A stretch of 64,000 nucleotides of DNA from Bdellovibrionota bacterium (GCA_963170155.1 CAUJGP010000024.1:310001-374000), one strand, 5' to 3'. Shown: positions 1 through 9,455, counted from the first letter of the stretch. The notes: generated by a model not told the origin, from the sequence alone. Made by a program: numbers and translations.

Positions 1-521
1 TAGTAAACGGTTTTGTCTTTACCCGCTTCTTGAACGATACTATCCAATCTTCCATTGACGATGAAGTCAGGCCCTTTTTGATTGCCAGGACCTTTCTTGG
101 TGTCGGATGAAACCCGGCCGCTATTTTGGTATTCATACTCTTGATCGATATCCCCACGAGCTTCTTTGTCAATAAAAGAGAGCTTTCCTGATTTCATGAG
201 TTCCACGCGAACCATATCCATAATGGATTGAGTATCAATATGTTCGGAGGTTTTATTTTGTAATTGGGTGACCATGACAATGGGGCGGCTTTTGGCGCCT
301 GAAACAATTGGATGAGCAACGAGGCTTGAAACCATGGTTTTTACGGTTTCTTGCATGTCACTTTCTGACCATTCATCAGTGAGCAAATTCGTGTTCTCTA
401 TGTTTTTGTCATAACTGCCTTTTACAAAAGCTTTTGGACCGCAACTTATTAAAAAAGAACAACCCAATGATGCCACAATAAATAAATATAATTTAATTTT
501 ATGATTAAAAGCTGGTTTCAT
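1..521 (-). CDS. LpoB-like lipoprotein, 3' end outside window
   Basis: A reading frame stays open from ATG 521 to the left edge, so at least 173 codons are present and the C-terminus is missing. The N-terminus has a basic start, a hydrophobic stretch and a lipobox LISC with the lipid-accepting Cys at about residue 27. The mature part contains a VMVTQLQNKTSEHIDT-like segment followed by a strand with FIDKEARGDI and later DFIVNGRLDSI, the pattern of the LpoB/YcfM family, outer-membrane lipoproteins that activate penicillin-binding proteins. The family call rests on these segments. Whether it activates a PBP here is inferred. Its start lies head to head with the small RadC-like gene. Confidence 0.75.
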   Translation of the reverse strand, partial: MKPAFNHKIKLYLFIVASLGCSFLISCGPKAFVKGSYDKNIENTNLLTDEWSESDMQETVKTMVSSLVAHPIVSGAKSRPIVMVTQLQNKTSEHIDTQSIMDMVRVELMKSGKLSFIDKEARGDIDQEYEYQNSGRVSSDTKKGPGNQKGPDFIVNGRLDSIVQEAGKDKTVY

Positions 522-660
522 GAAGACCTCCAAAAAGTGTAAATTCACCTTAATTTTCAATTATTCATGGACGAAGTTTAGACCGCAATCCGCATCACGT
601 CACTCAAATCTATTTTATGAGGCATTGATTTGGGGATTTTCTTTGCAAGAGATCATCTTC

Positions 661-1053
661 ATGAAAGATGAAAGAATTAAAATAGTGTCTAGCTCCTGGG
701 CCCATCATGTTTTGAAAAAAAACATGTGTCAGGACGTTGAAGAGCTTTGGTGTCTAGCTCTTGGACCTAGCTTAGATCTCATTGCGATCCAGATGATTTT
801 TAGAGGTACCGTGGATGCTTGTCTTGTTCATCCAAGAGATATTTTTCGCTTTGCCTGTCTTCAGAATGCTTCGCAACTAATCATTGCTCATAATCATCCA
901 AGTGGTGATTTGACTCCATCCAAACAGGATATTGAATTCACTCATCGAATGATCAAGTTAGGTCAGATGATGGAAATTCTGGTTTTGGATCATTTAATCC
1001 TTACAAAAAAACATTATTTAAGCTTGGTTGAGTCTGGTTTATTGGATTTATGA
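661..1053 (+). CDS. Short RadC/JAB-domain protein
   Basis: About 130 residues containing the JAB/JAMM metal-binding motif HNHPSGDLTPSKQD (His-x-His ... Ser-x2-Asp) and the preceding FRGTVDACLVHPRDIFR block that are typical of RadC/UPF0758. Full-length RadC proteins are about 220 residues with an N-terminal helix-hairpin-helix half; that half is absent, so this is the stand-alone catalytic domain form. The frame is open from an ATG at 520, but the upstream 47 codons look unconserved and overlap the divergent lipoprotein start, so the ATG at 661 is preferred. No clear ribosome site precedes either. RadC function is unsettled; the old DNA-repair role has been withdrawn for E. coli. Confidence 0.72.
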   Translation: MKDERIKIVSSSWAHHVLKKNMCQDVEELWCLALGPSLDLIAIQMIFRGTVDACLVHPRDIFRFACLQNASQLIIAHNHPSGDLTPSKQDIEFTHRMIKLGQMMEILVLDHLILTKKHYLSLVESGLLDL

Positions 1054-1058
1054 AGAAT

Positions 1059-1661
1059 TTAACGGTTTGGAATGGCGTTAGGATCAAAAATACTAGGTTC
1101 GTTTTTCTTAATGATTTTTTTGACGCTTTTAACCTTATACTCATCATCAATTTCTACAAGATAACCTTCTTCCCTTGCCTTTTGGATAATAGAGTCGGCT
1201 AAAGAACGTTTGTAATCTTCGCTTTGCATTTTTTGAGCAATACCATCGACGATTTCATCTTGAATTTTTTCGCTTAAGCTTCGCTTGATTGAGGTCGATT
1301 GCAGGTAGTTTCTCAGGTCTTTTCCCACAAGTTCATTAATGGAGTCTTGATCGAAACTGATAGGAAGATCATCAAAATTATAAACAGGATTAACCCGTGG
1401 CGTTTGATAAATGGAAGGGGCGGTGAGGATATTAAGGTTTTCCGCATTTCTTTTTTCAATTTCCTGCCGATCATAAACTTCCCTCAAATGTTTATTGATC
1501 AAGTCGAGGGGTTTTGCCGAAGGATCTCCTTTTAGATTGGTAGATTCCTCTGGTACCCAAATAGAATCAGTTGAATCAAAACTAACGATAGCCAAAATTA
1601 AAAAGAAGAGCCCTGACAAAAATAAGGCAATGGCTGTATCTCGAGTCAATCCATTCTTCAT
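1059..1661 (-). CDS. Hypothetical membrane-anchored protein
   Basis: 200 residues with one N-terminal hydrophobic segment (about residues 11-30) and then a long charged, mostly helical tail, as expected for a single-pass inner-membrane protein with a periplasmic domain. I do not recognise a family. Its ATG overlaps the stop of the upstream gene by four bases (ATGA), so the two small proteins are probably translated together at the end of the lpt-rpoN transcript. A tail of alternating charge (EKIQDEIVDGIAQKMQSED and similar) hints at helical pairing. Confidence 0.6.
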   Translation of the reverse strand: MKNGLTRDTAIALFLSGLFFLILAIVSFDSTDSIWVPEESTNLKGDPSAKPLDLINKHLREVYDRQEIEKRNAENLNILTAPSIYQTPRVNPVYNFDDLPISFDQDSINELVGKDLRNYLQSTSIKRSLSEKIQDEIVDGIAQKMQSEDYKRSLADSIIQKAREEGYLVEIDDEYKVKSVKKIIKKNEPSIFDPNAIPNR

Positions 1662-2221
1662 TCCCAGGATTCCTTTGAAAAAGTCCCTAAGATTCCTTCT
1701 GGGATATCAAAGGATTTCATCAGTTCGTATTTTTGTACGACAGGGTTATACTTTATGATATCCAGGCTTGCGACAAAATCATAGTTGTAACTGGGTATAA
1801 TGAGTTCTAAATAGGGATCATCGTCCAGATTGGCGACGGCTAAATTGGTGGCTTCTCCCATAAAACTAACATATCCATCAATGGTTCCGGGCAACTCTAT
1901 TGTTTGCAATAATTGATAAGAACTGCTTTGAAGAGTATCAACTAGTTCCTCAGGCACTGCAGTAGAATAAAGCTCAATGTATAAATTTCCTTTTTCGCTA
2001 ACTTTAAAAACAGAGATCGGGTTTCCTGTTCGCTCTAAGTCTTCAACCAGAGTAGCTAAAATTTTTCGGTCAGATCCCCAAATCATGGAGCGGAGTTGAT
2101 GCCGCCAATGGGGAAGAAAAAAAGCAGATAATAAAATAAATAGAAGAACTCCTAAAATAAAAGAGAACACTTTAAAAGTTGAAAAAGTTGATAAGCGCGC
2201 TTTGCGAAGGATCATTTCCAT
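1658..2221 (-). CDS. Hypothetical membrane protein with FG-GAP-like segment
   Basis: 187 residues with a single transmembrane helix near residues 15-38 and a periplasmic region. The segment NLAVANLDDDPYLELIIPSY resembles an FG-GAP/VCBS calcium-binding repeat (an acidic NLDDD loop followed by a strand), but only one such unit is visible, so the similarity is weak. It starts seven bases after the rpoN stop and overlaps the next gene by four bases, placing it in the rpoN operon. Function unknown; the membrane topology is the only firm statement. Confidence 0.6.
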   Translation of the reverse strand: MEMILRKARLSTFSTFKVFSFILGVLLFILLSAFFLPHWRHQLRSMIWGSDRKILATLVEDLERTGNPISVFKVSEKGNLYIELYSTAVPEELVDTLQSSSYQLLQTIELPGTIDGYVSFMGEATNLAVANLDDDPYLELIIPSYNYDFVASLDIIKYNPVVQKYELMKSFDIPEGILGTFSKESWE

Positions 2222-2227
2222 TCTAAT

Positions 2228-3667
2228 TTAGAAAACTTTCTTGCGTCGGCTAGACGGTTGAATGCGTAAAACATCTCTGTATTTTGCGACTGTTCTTCGG
2301 GCAATGACTAAGCCCTCTTTTTTTAGAAGATCCACAATTTGTTGGTCTGACAGGGGTTTTTTTGGATCTTCTTTGTTAACCATATCTTTTATTTTTAACT
2401 TCACTGCTTCGCTGGCGAGAGAGTCTCCTTCAGAACTACTGATTCCTGAATTGAAAAAATATTTTAACTCAAAAATTCCTTGGGGTGTATGTACGTATTT
2501 GCTGGACGTAACTCTGGATACTGTCGACTCATGCATTCCAATGTCTTCTGCAATATCCCTTAAAATCATTGGTTTTAAAAATGCGGGGCCTTTGTCAAAA
2601 AAGTCTTTTTGGTATTTTACAATGCTTTCTGAAACCTTAAAAATAGTTCGATTTCTTTGGTGAATCGACTTAATCAACCAAATGGCTGATCGCAATTTGT
2701 CTTGAATATAGTCATGAGCTTTAGGATCATTTTTTTTAGATTCTCCGGAGTTTTTCATGACATTTTTATATAAATTAGAGACACGCAGTCGAGGGAGGCC
2801 GTCTTCATTGAGAGAGACTAAATAGTCATCGCCGACCTTATAGATATAAACATCTGGGGTGACGTAATGGACGTCATGAATAGCATAACTACGGCCAGGC
2901 TTAGGTTCCATAGAATAAATAATTTTACAGAGTTCATGCACATCGCCTACAGGAATTTCCATGGTTTTGGCAATAGCATCAAAATGTTTTTTTTCCAGAT
3001 CTTTGAGGTGATTTTGAATCAACTGGACCAGATCGTGCGTGTCTTCTTCCAAATGCTTTGCTTGAATGATCAGGCACTCTTTCAAATCTCGAGCACCGAC
3101 GCCGGGAGGATCAAATTCTTGCACGAAGGGGAGGATTTCTTCTAAATCTTGAACAGTGACATTCTCATCTTCAGCAATTTGGTCAAAAGAAGTTTTAATG
3201 TAACCATCATCATCAACATAATTAACTAAAATGGTTGCCATTAGTTCTTCTTCATCATTGAAACCGGCCATTTTAACTTGCCACTGTAAATAATCATGAA
3301 GTGTTTGCTGAGTGGGCATGACATTTTCATAATTCATGATTTCATCAGAGTTAACGTGGTTGTTTTGCATCAATGGTTTAGAGCTGGCTTCGTAATAATT
3401 TTCCCAGTTAAAATCATCCTCACGTCGTAAATCATCTTGAGAGGATTCCTGTGTTTTTTCTATTTCTGTGGCAGCTTCTTTAGTAGCTTTGAGATCATCC
3501 TCTTTGAGTTCCATAACTTCTTCTAGAATAGGATTTTCTTCTAATTCTTTACGGACAGCAGACTCAAGTTCCATGCGTGAGAGTTGGAGTAGTTTGATGG
3601 CCTGTTGTAATTGAGGTGTCATCCTCAATGTTTGTTGCATACTAAGAGACTGACTGAGCTTGGCCAT
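2228..3667 (-). CDS. rpoN: RNA polymerase sigma-54 factor
   Basis: 479 residues, normal for RpoN. Residues 1-50 are the Gln/Leu-rich activator-interacting region (SLSMQQTLRMTPQLQQAIKL). It is followed by an acidic linker, the core-binding region, the promoter-binding helix-turn-helix (around HESTVSRVTSSKYV) and, at about 456-465, the RpoN box ARRTVAKYRD that reads the -24 element. It lies 12 bases downstream of lptB, the same lptB-rpoN order as in E. coli. Sigma-54 only initiates with an AAA+ activator. A matching NtrC-type activator is encoded at 10120-11661, and two good -24/-12 sequences lie at 11901 and 56706. Confidence 0.97.
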   Translation of the reverse strand: MAKLSQSLSMQQTLRMTPQLQQAIKLLQLSRMELESAVRKELEENPILEEVMELKEDDLKATKEAATEIEKTQESSQDDLRREDDFNWENYYEASSKPLMQNNHVNSDEIMNYENVMPTQQTLHDYLQWQVKMAGFNDEEELMATILVNYVDDDGYIKTSFDQIAEDENVTVQDLEEILPFVQEFDPPGVGARDLKECLIIQAKHLEEDTHDLVQLIQNHLKDLEKKHFDAIAKTMEIPVGDVHELCKIIYSMEPKPGRSYAIHDVHYVTPDVYIYKVGDDYLVSLNEDGLPRLRVSNLYKNVMKNSGESKKNDPKAHDYIQDKLRSAIWLIKSIHQRNRTIFKVSESIVKYQKDFFDKGPAFLKPMILRDIAEDIGMHESTVSRVTSSKYVHTPQGIFELKYFFNSGISSSEGDSLASEAVKLKIKDMVNKEDPKKPLSDQQIVDLLKKEGLVIARRTVAKYRDVLRIQPSSRRKKVF

Positions 3668-3679
3668 GTTAGCCCTTTC

Positions 3680-4402
3680 CTATAGCTTAAAATTCTCTCC
3701 AAGGTAGTATTTCTTGGCTATTTCACTTTCTGTGACGACCAATGGAGTTCCTTCTACTTGAATTCTACCATCTTTTAGCAAATATGCATAATCACAAATT
3801 CCCAAAGTCTCACGAACGTTGTGGTCTGTAATTAAAATCCCAATATTTCTGGACTTTAGTGTACGAATAATATTTTGGATATCATTGACTGCAATGGGGT
3901 CAATTCCGGCGAAAGGTTCATCCAGCAATAAAAATTTTGGAGCTCCAGCCAAAGCCCTTGCAATTTCAACTCTTCGACGCTCTCCGCCGGATAATGAATA
4001 ACCTAAACTATTTTTGATGTGTTCAATACTAAAGTCCTTTAACAATTCTTCGAGGCGTTCTCTTCTCCGAGCACTGGAATAGCCCTGGGCTTCGAGGGCG
4101 ACCATGATATTTTCAGCGACAGAAAGTTTTCTAAAAATACTAGGTTCTTGAGCTAAATAACTTAATCCTCGTCGGGCGCGTTGATACATTGGCAATTTCG
4201 TCATTTCTTCATCATCAAGGATGATTTGACCATTTTCGGGGCTAACGATGCCCACAACCATGTAGAAACTTGTAGTTTTTCCAGCTCCGTTTGGGCCCAA
4301 TAAACCCACCACTTGTCCCGATTCAATTTTGAAGTTTACATCGCTCACGACTTGTCTTTTTTTATAGGATTTTGCAAGGTGAGTGGCTGATAACAAACTC
4401 AT
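3680..4402 (-). CDS. lptB: LPS export ABC transporter ATPase LptB
   Basis: 240 residues. Walker [10 protein letters not shown] (36-44), Q-loop region LAQEPSIF, signature [15 protein letters not shown] (136-150), Walker B FLLLDEP with the catalytic Glu (about 162) and the H-loop His in ILITDHNV. This is the cytoplasmic ATPase that, with LptF and LptG, pulls LPS from the inner membrane. Its ATG overlaps the stop of the LptC/LptA-like gene by four bases and rpoN follows, so the proteins are co-translated. lptF and lptG are not in the window. Confidence 0.95.
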   Translation of the reverse strand: MSLLSATHLAKSYKKRQVVSDVNFKIESGQVVGLLGPNGAGKTTSFYMVVGIVSPENGQIILDDEEMTKLPMYQRARRGLSYLAQEPSIFRKLSVAENIMVALEAQGYSSARRRERLEELLKDFSIEHIKNSLGYSLSGGERRRVEIARALAGAPKFLLLDEPFAGIDPIAVNDIQNIIRTLKSRNIGILITDHNVRETLGICDYAYLLKDGRIQVEGTPLVVTESEIAKKYYLGENFKL

Positions 4403-5385
4403 GGAGCCTCCTCCTTTAGATTGGATGGCCGATCTTCTTTCATTTTCGCATTGATGCCCTCAATTTTCACTCTTTTTCCATTATCATACAAAATTATTTC
4501 TTCACCTTCCAGCTCATCAGCACCTTGAACAATTTTGGGAGAGCCTTTGAGAATATAGCGATCGTCAGAGAGATCAATTTCAAGGTTTTCTGCACTTGCT
4601 TTTTTTTCAATATCTGAAACCTGAACTCCTCCATTGACAATGATAGAGCGAGGAATATCTCCTCCTTTAGGGTAAGCAAATAGCGCTTCAGGCCCTTGAA
4701 TCGAAAAAGTATCGTAGTAAATTTTAACGTGATGATAAAAACGAATCATATTTGATTTTCCACTGAGTTGGGCTTTTTTACTTTGGATTTTAATATTTTT
4801 TCCATTGGACATCTGTCGATCTGCGATCACATCAGATTCAATGTTCATAAGACTATTTTCCAAGTAAGTAGTAATGCCGCGTCCTTGAAGGCGAAGCCTT
4901 TGCCCGGCTTTATCTTTAGGGCCTTTTAATCGTAAAACTTCTGGTGCATTTAATTGTTTGGTAGTGGAACGATAATGTATTGATGAGGTTACGAACTCAT
5001 AACCATTTGAAGACAATGTTGATACATCACCTAAAATATCCATATCCTTTGATGTCACATCAATTTGTCCACGCTGTCCTTGAACTACGTAGGTGTCACC
5101 TGTTCTAGCATAAAAAATGACTTTTACTTTTGAAAGGTTCCAGATGCCTTGCCCTAAAAACCCTTCGGCCGTTTCTGCAAAAAGTTCCCATTCTTTTGAA
5201 GAACCTAAGCCTTCTACCAAATGCACCCGTTCCATTTTTTGATCTGCAGAGTGATCAAAAATATTTTTAACTCCTGCGGAAACAGATTCTTTTTTATCGA
5301 TATACTTTGAACCCAACAATAGGATTTCAACAAATAATATTGATAATAAAATGTAAAATAAACTTTTGTTAATGGATCGAGACAT
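4399..5385 (-). CDS. LPS transport protein, LptC fused to LptA-like domain
   Basis: 328 residues: an N-terminal membrane anchor (about 8-25), then an LptC-like domain to roughly residue 190 (pattern [11 protein letters not shown] ... [11 protein letters not shown] ... [15 protein letters not shown]). A second beta-jellyroll region to the end has LptA-like strands ([38 protein letters not shown]). Free-standing LptC is about 190 and LptA about 185 residues, so the length fits both joined. It lies directly before lptB, where lptC and lptA normally sit as two genes, and no separate lptA is present here. The periplasmic bridge may therefore be built covalently on the membrane anchor. The domain split is read by eye. 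Confidence 0.8.
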   Translation of the reverse strand: MSRSINKSLFYILLSILFVEILLLGSKYIDKKESVSAGVKNIFDHSADQKMERVHLVEGLGSSKEWELFAETAEGFLGQGIWNLSKVKVIFYARTGDTYVVQGQRGQIDVTSKDMDILGDVSTLSSNGYEFVTSSIHYRSTTKQLNAPEVLRLKGPKDKAGQRLRLQGRGITTYLENSLMNIESDVIADRQMSNGKNIKIQSKKAQLSGKSNMIRFYHHVKIYYDTFSIQGPEALFAYPKGGDIPRSIIVNGGVQVSDIEKKASAENLEIDLSDDRYILKGSPKIVQGADELEGEEIILYDNGKRVKIEGINAKMKEDRPSNLKEEAP

Positions 5386-5397
5386 CTTTTTTTGTTT

Positions 5398-6531
5398 CTA
5401 TCTTCGTTGCTTTACTTTTCGGCCTTTTACTTTATTAAAATCAATAAATTTAAAACTCGGATCAAACCCTAAGTCCATGGTCATGGCGAATTGAATTCTT
5501 CGGTCCTCATCTTGCCCAGGATATTCTCCAATCTCAACACCATAATAAGCCACATCCAGCTGAAACAGAAAAAAATCCAAAGAAGCACCTAGAGTGTAAT
5601 ATCCTTGGCTAAATCCCCCCCTCACATCAATTAAAGGCAGGTCTAGTTCTAAGCCCATATGCAATTTCTTGCCCAAAGGTTCTTTTGGCGTCTCAATATG
5701 TTTATAGTCAATAGCAGCAGTCAGGGCAAAAACTTTAAGATCAAATCCAGCAGCAACACCGAGTATTTTCTCTTCTGCAATGTTCGGTGGTTTTTGAATT
5801 CCAGCTTCTTTTAAAAAAGTGGTTCCTCCAACATCTTTCCATACACCAGAAATCACAGGATTAAATGGGGCGGGGATTTCCCAAACAATTCCCAGATCAG
5901 CACCGTAGCCATTTCCTCGGCGATTGAAACTACTTTCGATATTTGTTGTTTGGCCATCCAGAAAACTTGAAATACCGATTTGCTCTCGTGTTCCCATGCG
6001 GGTGATTTTCTTGGCCGTAAATCCAAGATAAGCGGAAGGCGCAATGGTGAAGGAACCACCGACGACTAAACCATAATCATTGAGGTAATTAATATCGAAA
6101 TAAGGTAAAATAGGGTTTTTAAGTTCAAATCCCATGGAACCAGAGTCGTAAACAGCAATACCAAAGTGAGGCATATAGAGATTGATTTTTCCACCTAGGC
6201 CTAGCCAAATGCGTTGCCCAAAATAATCTGCAAAACGATCAATACCAGTGGCGCTTGAATCGGCGATGGTTTGAGCGGATTGCAGGGCATTTTCTCCATT
6301 GATTCCTGTGTTTAAGTTGAAAACAGTGAGATTGATCCCTTTTACCCTTCCTAATGCTGCGGGATTGTAAAATAGGGCATCTCCATCATTGACCACAGCT
6401 GTGTAAGCGTTTCCCATTCCTAGAGCACGAATGGATTGAGCATATTCAAAAAGTTCCGCACTCCATACGCTGCCACTGTTCAAAAATAAATAAATAAATA
6501 AATATATTTCATAAACATATTTATTTTTCAT
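5398..6531 (-). CDS. Outer-membrane barrel protein, PorV/UPF0164-like
   Basis: 377 residues with a signal peptide cleaved near SVWSA-ELFEY and then SIRALGMGNAYTAVVNDGDALFYNPAALG, the typical N-terminus of PorV/UPF0164 and FadL-related outer-membrane barrels (Gly-rich, 'NPAGL/NPAAL' motif). Alternating hydrophobic strands follow to the end. It overlaps the upstream lipoprotein gene by four bases and precedes lptCA-lptB, so it belongs to an envelope transcript. Substrate unknown. A short basic tail (KVKGRKVKQRR) after the last strand is unusual, because barrels normally end on an aromatic residue. Confidence 0.75.
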   Translation of the reverse strand: MKNKYVYEIYLFIYLFLNSGSVWSAELFEYAQSIRALGMGNAYTAVVNDGDALFYNPAALGRVKGINLTVFNLNTGINGENALQSAQTIADSSATGIDRFADYFGQRIWLGLGGKINLYMPHFGIAVYDSGSMGFELKNPILPYFDINYLNDYGLVVGGSFTIAPSAYLGFTAKKITRMGTREQIGISSFLDGQTTNIESSFNRRGNGYGADLGIVWEIPAPFNPVISGVWKDVGGTTFLKEAGIQKPPNIAEEKILGVAAGFDLKVFALTAAIDYKHIETPKEPLGKKLHMGLELDLPLIDVRGGFSQGYYTLGASLDFFLFQLDVAYYGVEIGEYPGQDEDRRIQFAMTMDLGFDPSFKFIDFNKVKGRKVKQRR

Positions 6532-7427
6532 GGGCAGCAGGTATCCAAATCAGGATGGCCTGGAAGATCACAGCTGCCAATACCCAAGATATCGATGCTT
6601 AATAAATCTCTGTAGGTATCAACAAGTTCAGATTTATCTGCCAGATCAATATCAGACGGATCGAGAATAACGCACTTGGTGTCTGGTACGAGATCGCATA
6701 TTTGACCTATAACAGTCTTTACGGTGTTTAAAGTATTTTCCACGTCGCTACCGTTTCCCATCAACGAAGAAATATTTTCGAAAAAAAGACCGAATCCCGT
6801 AGCGACTTCGATAATTTCATCGTCGGTGAAATTAGCTTCATTGTTAGTGCAAGAGTCAAACCCCCCATCGGTGATTCCATCCCCTAGGGCATCGGCTCCG
6901 TCAACGTCAGATTTTGTTCTTAAGATAGAACCCATTTTAGCCATGGATAAAATAGCCATCACCATGTTGACTTCTTTTTTGCCAGCCATCGCGGTTAAGC
7001 GTAGTGCCTCGGTGGCTCCAATTTCTTTGAGTTTTTTTTCCGCTAAAATGCAATAAGAAGGAGTGGTGGCTCTATTTGTAAAGGACCCTCTGAGGTATTT
7101 AAAAAAAGTATTAGGGGGATCCAAATTGGCTTGAGAAATATTATTAAAGAAAGGAATAAATTCCATACCACAGGCTCCCGCGTAGGCGCTTGCAAAAGTC
7201 ACGCGAACGTCATTATTGGCGGCGAAGCCTGGTTCAAGTTCGATCAAATCCTCGATAGCTTTTAAGTATTCACCGTTCGTAATTTTTTTACGAGCGGAAT
7301 AAAGATAAGCTTCATTGGTGTCTTTGGGTGTCATGGGCTCTAAAAAATTGGCGCATTGAAACTGAGTCAATGACATCAGAATAATGAGTCCATGCATCCA
7401 TCGACGTTGAATTTTTTTTCTTATCAT
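6528..7427 (-). CDS. Hypothetical secreted or lipid-anchored protein with TPR-like repeat
   Basis: The ATG at 7427 gives 299 residues; an upstream TTG at 7469 keeps the frame open but is a poor start. The N-terminus is basic, then hydrophobic, ending ...LIILMSLTQFQCANF, which could be a non-canonical lipobox with Cys near residue 25. A helix pair, ARKKITNGEYLKAIEDLIELEPGF shortened here to its key features (Gly-Glu-Tyr, Ala-Ile, Pro-Gly-Phe), resembles a tetratricopeptide unit. Several Cys residues near the C-terminus (ending DTCCP) could form disulfides outside the cytoplasm. Family unknown. It is translationally coupled to the outer-membrane protein downstream. Confidence 0.6.
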   Translation of the reverse strand: MIRKKIQRRWMHGLIILMSLTQFQCANFLEPMTPKDTNEAYLYSARKKITNGEYLKAIEDLIELEPGFAANNDVRVTFASAYAGACGMEFIPFFNNISQANLDPPNTFFKYLRGSFTNRATTPSYCILAEKKLKEIGATEALRLTAMAGKKEVNMVMAILSMAKMGSILRTKSDVDGADALGDGITDGGFDSCTNNEANFTDDEIIEVATGFGLFFENISSLMGNGSDVENTLNTVKTVIGQICDLVPDTKCVILDPSDIDLADKSELVDTYRDLLSIDILGIGSCDLPGHPDLDTCCP

Positions 7428-7461
7428 AAGAAATAAGATAACTTTTAAAAAAGCAGTAAGT

Positions 7462-7500
7462 AAGTCCAAATATCAGATTTTCAATTCGCTTTTTGGACTT
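7462..7500. repeat. 9-bp inverted repeat upstream of the lipoprotein gene
   Basis: AAGTCCAAA at 7462-7470 and TTTGGACTT at 7492-7500 are perfect inverted copies separated by 21 bases. They lie 35 bases upstream of the ATG at 7427 on the minus strand, inside the probable leader of the envelope operon. The structure could be an operator or leader hairpin. A T-rich run follows about ten bases after it in the minus direction, so a leaky terminator is also possible. Confidence 0.35.
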
Positions 7501-7577
7501 AAGACAAGTAGAGAGCATGAATCGTCAGTTTAAAAATTCGCATTTTTAGAACTATATCTGGGGATAATCAATGCAGG

Positions 7578-9032
7578 TTAGACGAGTCGTTTAGGATCAA
7601 GTTGCTTTTCAAGCTCAGCGCGGTCTATTTGAGTTAGTTCAGCGGCGACATCTAATAAAGCTCGATTTTGAGAGTATGCTTGATGAGCAATTTCTGCTGC
7701 CTTTTCATAACCAATAATTGGATTCAATGCTGTGACCAAAATAGGATTTTTGTTGAGATCACTTTGAATTTTTATTTCGTTCACAGTAAAATCCAAAACT
7801 CCTTTTTGAACGAGGGCTTGGCTTGAGCAGCCTATTAAGCTGATACTTTGCAAGATATTATAGGCAATGATGGGTAACATGGTATTTAATTGAAAGTTGC
7901 CGGACTGCCCGGCAATAGTGATGCTAGTGTCGTTACCAATAACTTGAGAGGCGGCCATCATGACGGCTTCAGGGATAACAGGATTAACTTTACCAGGCAT
8001 AATACTGCTTCCGGCCTGAAGTGCTTTGAGTTTGATTTCGCCGAGACCAAACAGGGGACCACTATTCATCCAACGAAGGTCATTGGAGATTTTCATTAAA
8101 CTCACAGCAATTACTTTTAGTTGTCCTGACAGCTCCACGATGGCATCTTGCGAGCTCAGACTTTCAAAATAAGAATTATTTGGTACAAAAGGAATTCCCG
8201 TTTCTTCCCTTAAGGTTTGTGCAAAGAGCTTTCCAAAATTAGGATGAGTATTAACGCCTGTGCCGACAGCGGCACCTCCTTGAGCTATTTTATAGATTCG
8301 TGGCATAGATGAGCAGACTCGATCAATTCCATTTCGAATTTGACAGGCCCACCCTCCCAATTCTTGGCTCATACGGAGAGGCATGGCATCCATTAGATGT
8401 GTGCGACCTGTTTTTATGATGGGTTCAAGTTGCTTCGCTTTATCTTCAATAGCTTGAGCAAGTTGTTTTAAATGCGGTAGGAGAAAGTAGTGACAACGCA
8501 AGGCCGCGCTCAGATGAATGGCTGTTGGGATTACGTCATTACTGCTTTGACCTAAATTGACGTGGTCGTTAGGGCTCACTTTTTTATTCAATTTAAGAGA
8601 TGCAAATTTTGCCAGGATTTCATTGATATTCATATTAGTGCTAGTGCCGGACCCGGTTTGAAATACATCAATAGGAAATTGGTCGAGAAACTGTCCTTCA
8701 ATAATTCGTTGTGCTCCATCCATAATGGCGGCACCAATATCATGATCAAGGCAGCCCAAACGCCCATTGATTTGGGCTGCCACTTTTTTGATAAGAGCGA
8801 GGGCAATCAAGAACTCTTTAGGCATACGAAGATTGCTAAAATTAAAATTATTGATGGCTCTTTGTGTATTGACGCCATACATGGCTTTTTGGGGTACTTT
8901 TATTTCCCCTAAAAAATCTGCTTCAATACGATATCCCTCTTCCGAAGAAAAGCTGCTTTTATTCAGAAATGAATCTGGATTCAAGCTCATCATTTTTTTA
9001 ATCGTTGACTCTGACATTTGAATCCTTGTCAT
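7578..9032 (-). CDS. fumC: Fumarate hydratase class II
   Basis: 484 residues, slightly longer than usual (about 460). It carries QTGSGTSTNMNINEI, the substrate-binding TGRTHLMDAMPLRMSQE, and the superfamily signature GSSIMPGKVNPV with the mobile catalytic Ser loop. These features fit FumC, the iron-free fumarase of the TCA cycle (fumarate to malate); aspartase is the main alternative, but the first block reads more like FumC. About 40 extra residues precede the conserved core (VPQKAMYGVNTQRAI). The ATG overlaps the stop of the 83-aa gene upstream by four bases. Confidence 0.92.
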   Translation of the reverse strand: MTRIQMSESTIKKMMSLNPDSFLNKSSFSSEEGYRIEADFLGEIKVPQKAMYGVNTQRAINNFNFSNLRMPKEFLIALALIKKVAAQINGRLGCLDHDIGAAIMDGAQRIIEGQFLDQFPIDVFQTGSGTSTNMNINEILAKFASLKLNKKVSPNDHVNLGQSSNDVIPTAIHLSAALRCHYFLLPHLKQLAQAIEDKAKQLEPIIKTGRTHLMDAMPLRMSQELGGWACQIRNGIDRVCSSMPRIYKIAQGGAAVGTGVNTHPNFGKLFAQTLREETGIPFVPNNSYFESLSSQDAIVELSGQLKVIAVSLMKISNDLRWMNSGPLFGLGEIKLKALQAGSSIMPGKVNPVIPEAVMMAASQVIGNDTSITIAGQSGNFQLNTMLPIIAYNILQSISLIGCSSQALVQKGVLDFTVNEIKIQSDLNKNPILVTALNPIIGYEKAAEIAHQAYSQNRALLDVAAELTQIDRAELEKQLDPKRLV

Positions 9033-9280
9033 TTACTGGAGGCGACGATCACTTCTCCCTCAACAAACGAGACTCCATCAATATCATAATGTTGCTCACG
9101 ATCAGCCTTTTCTTGAAATAAGGCCTGCAATGGGCAATCACATTGATCTGTTGACGATAATTCAACAGAATCTCCCGTTGAAGCGATAGTCACTTTAATT
9201 ACTTCAGTTTGCTTTAGGCCTCGGTTGGATTTTTTTTCTTTTGGCTGTTTAGTAGAAATATAATTTTTTTTTGTTTCCAT
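9029..9280 (-). CDS. Small hypothetical protein with CDC motif
   Basis: 83 residues from the ATG at 9280, chosen because AAGGAGGATCACTT gives a near-ideal ribosome site just before it; the frame is open for 11 codons further. The N-terminal half is Lys-rich and probably disordered. The C-terminal half (VKVTIASTGDSVELSS then DQCDCPL and YDIDGVSFVEGEVIVAS) looks like a small beta fold with a Cys-Asp-Cys pair. No family recognised. It is translationally coupled to fumC (4-base overlap), which suggests linked expression. Confidence 0.65.
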   Translation of the reverse strand: METKKNYISTKQPKEKKSNRGLKQTEVIKVTIASTGDSVELSSTDQCDCPLQALFQEKADREQHYDIDGVSFVEGEVIVASSK

Positions 9281-9455
9281 AAGTGATCCTCCTTTTAAGG
9301 AAAAAATAACCACTTTTCAAATCTTATAGTACTCTCTATAAAACACATTGACGATCAAAGAAAAAAGAAGAGACAACAAAACACATTTTTCAATTTAAAA
9401 ACTTTTTATCTGCCTTATACAGTTCCAATTTTTAAGGCCTAGTTTTATTTATTGG

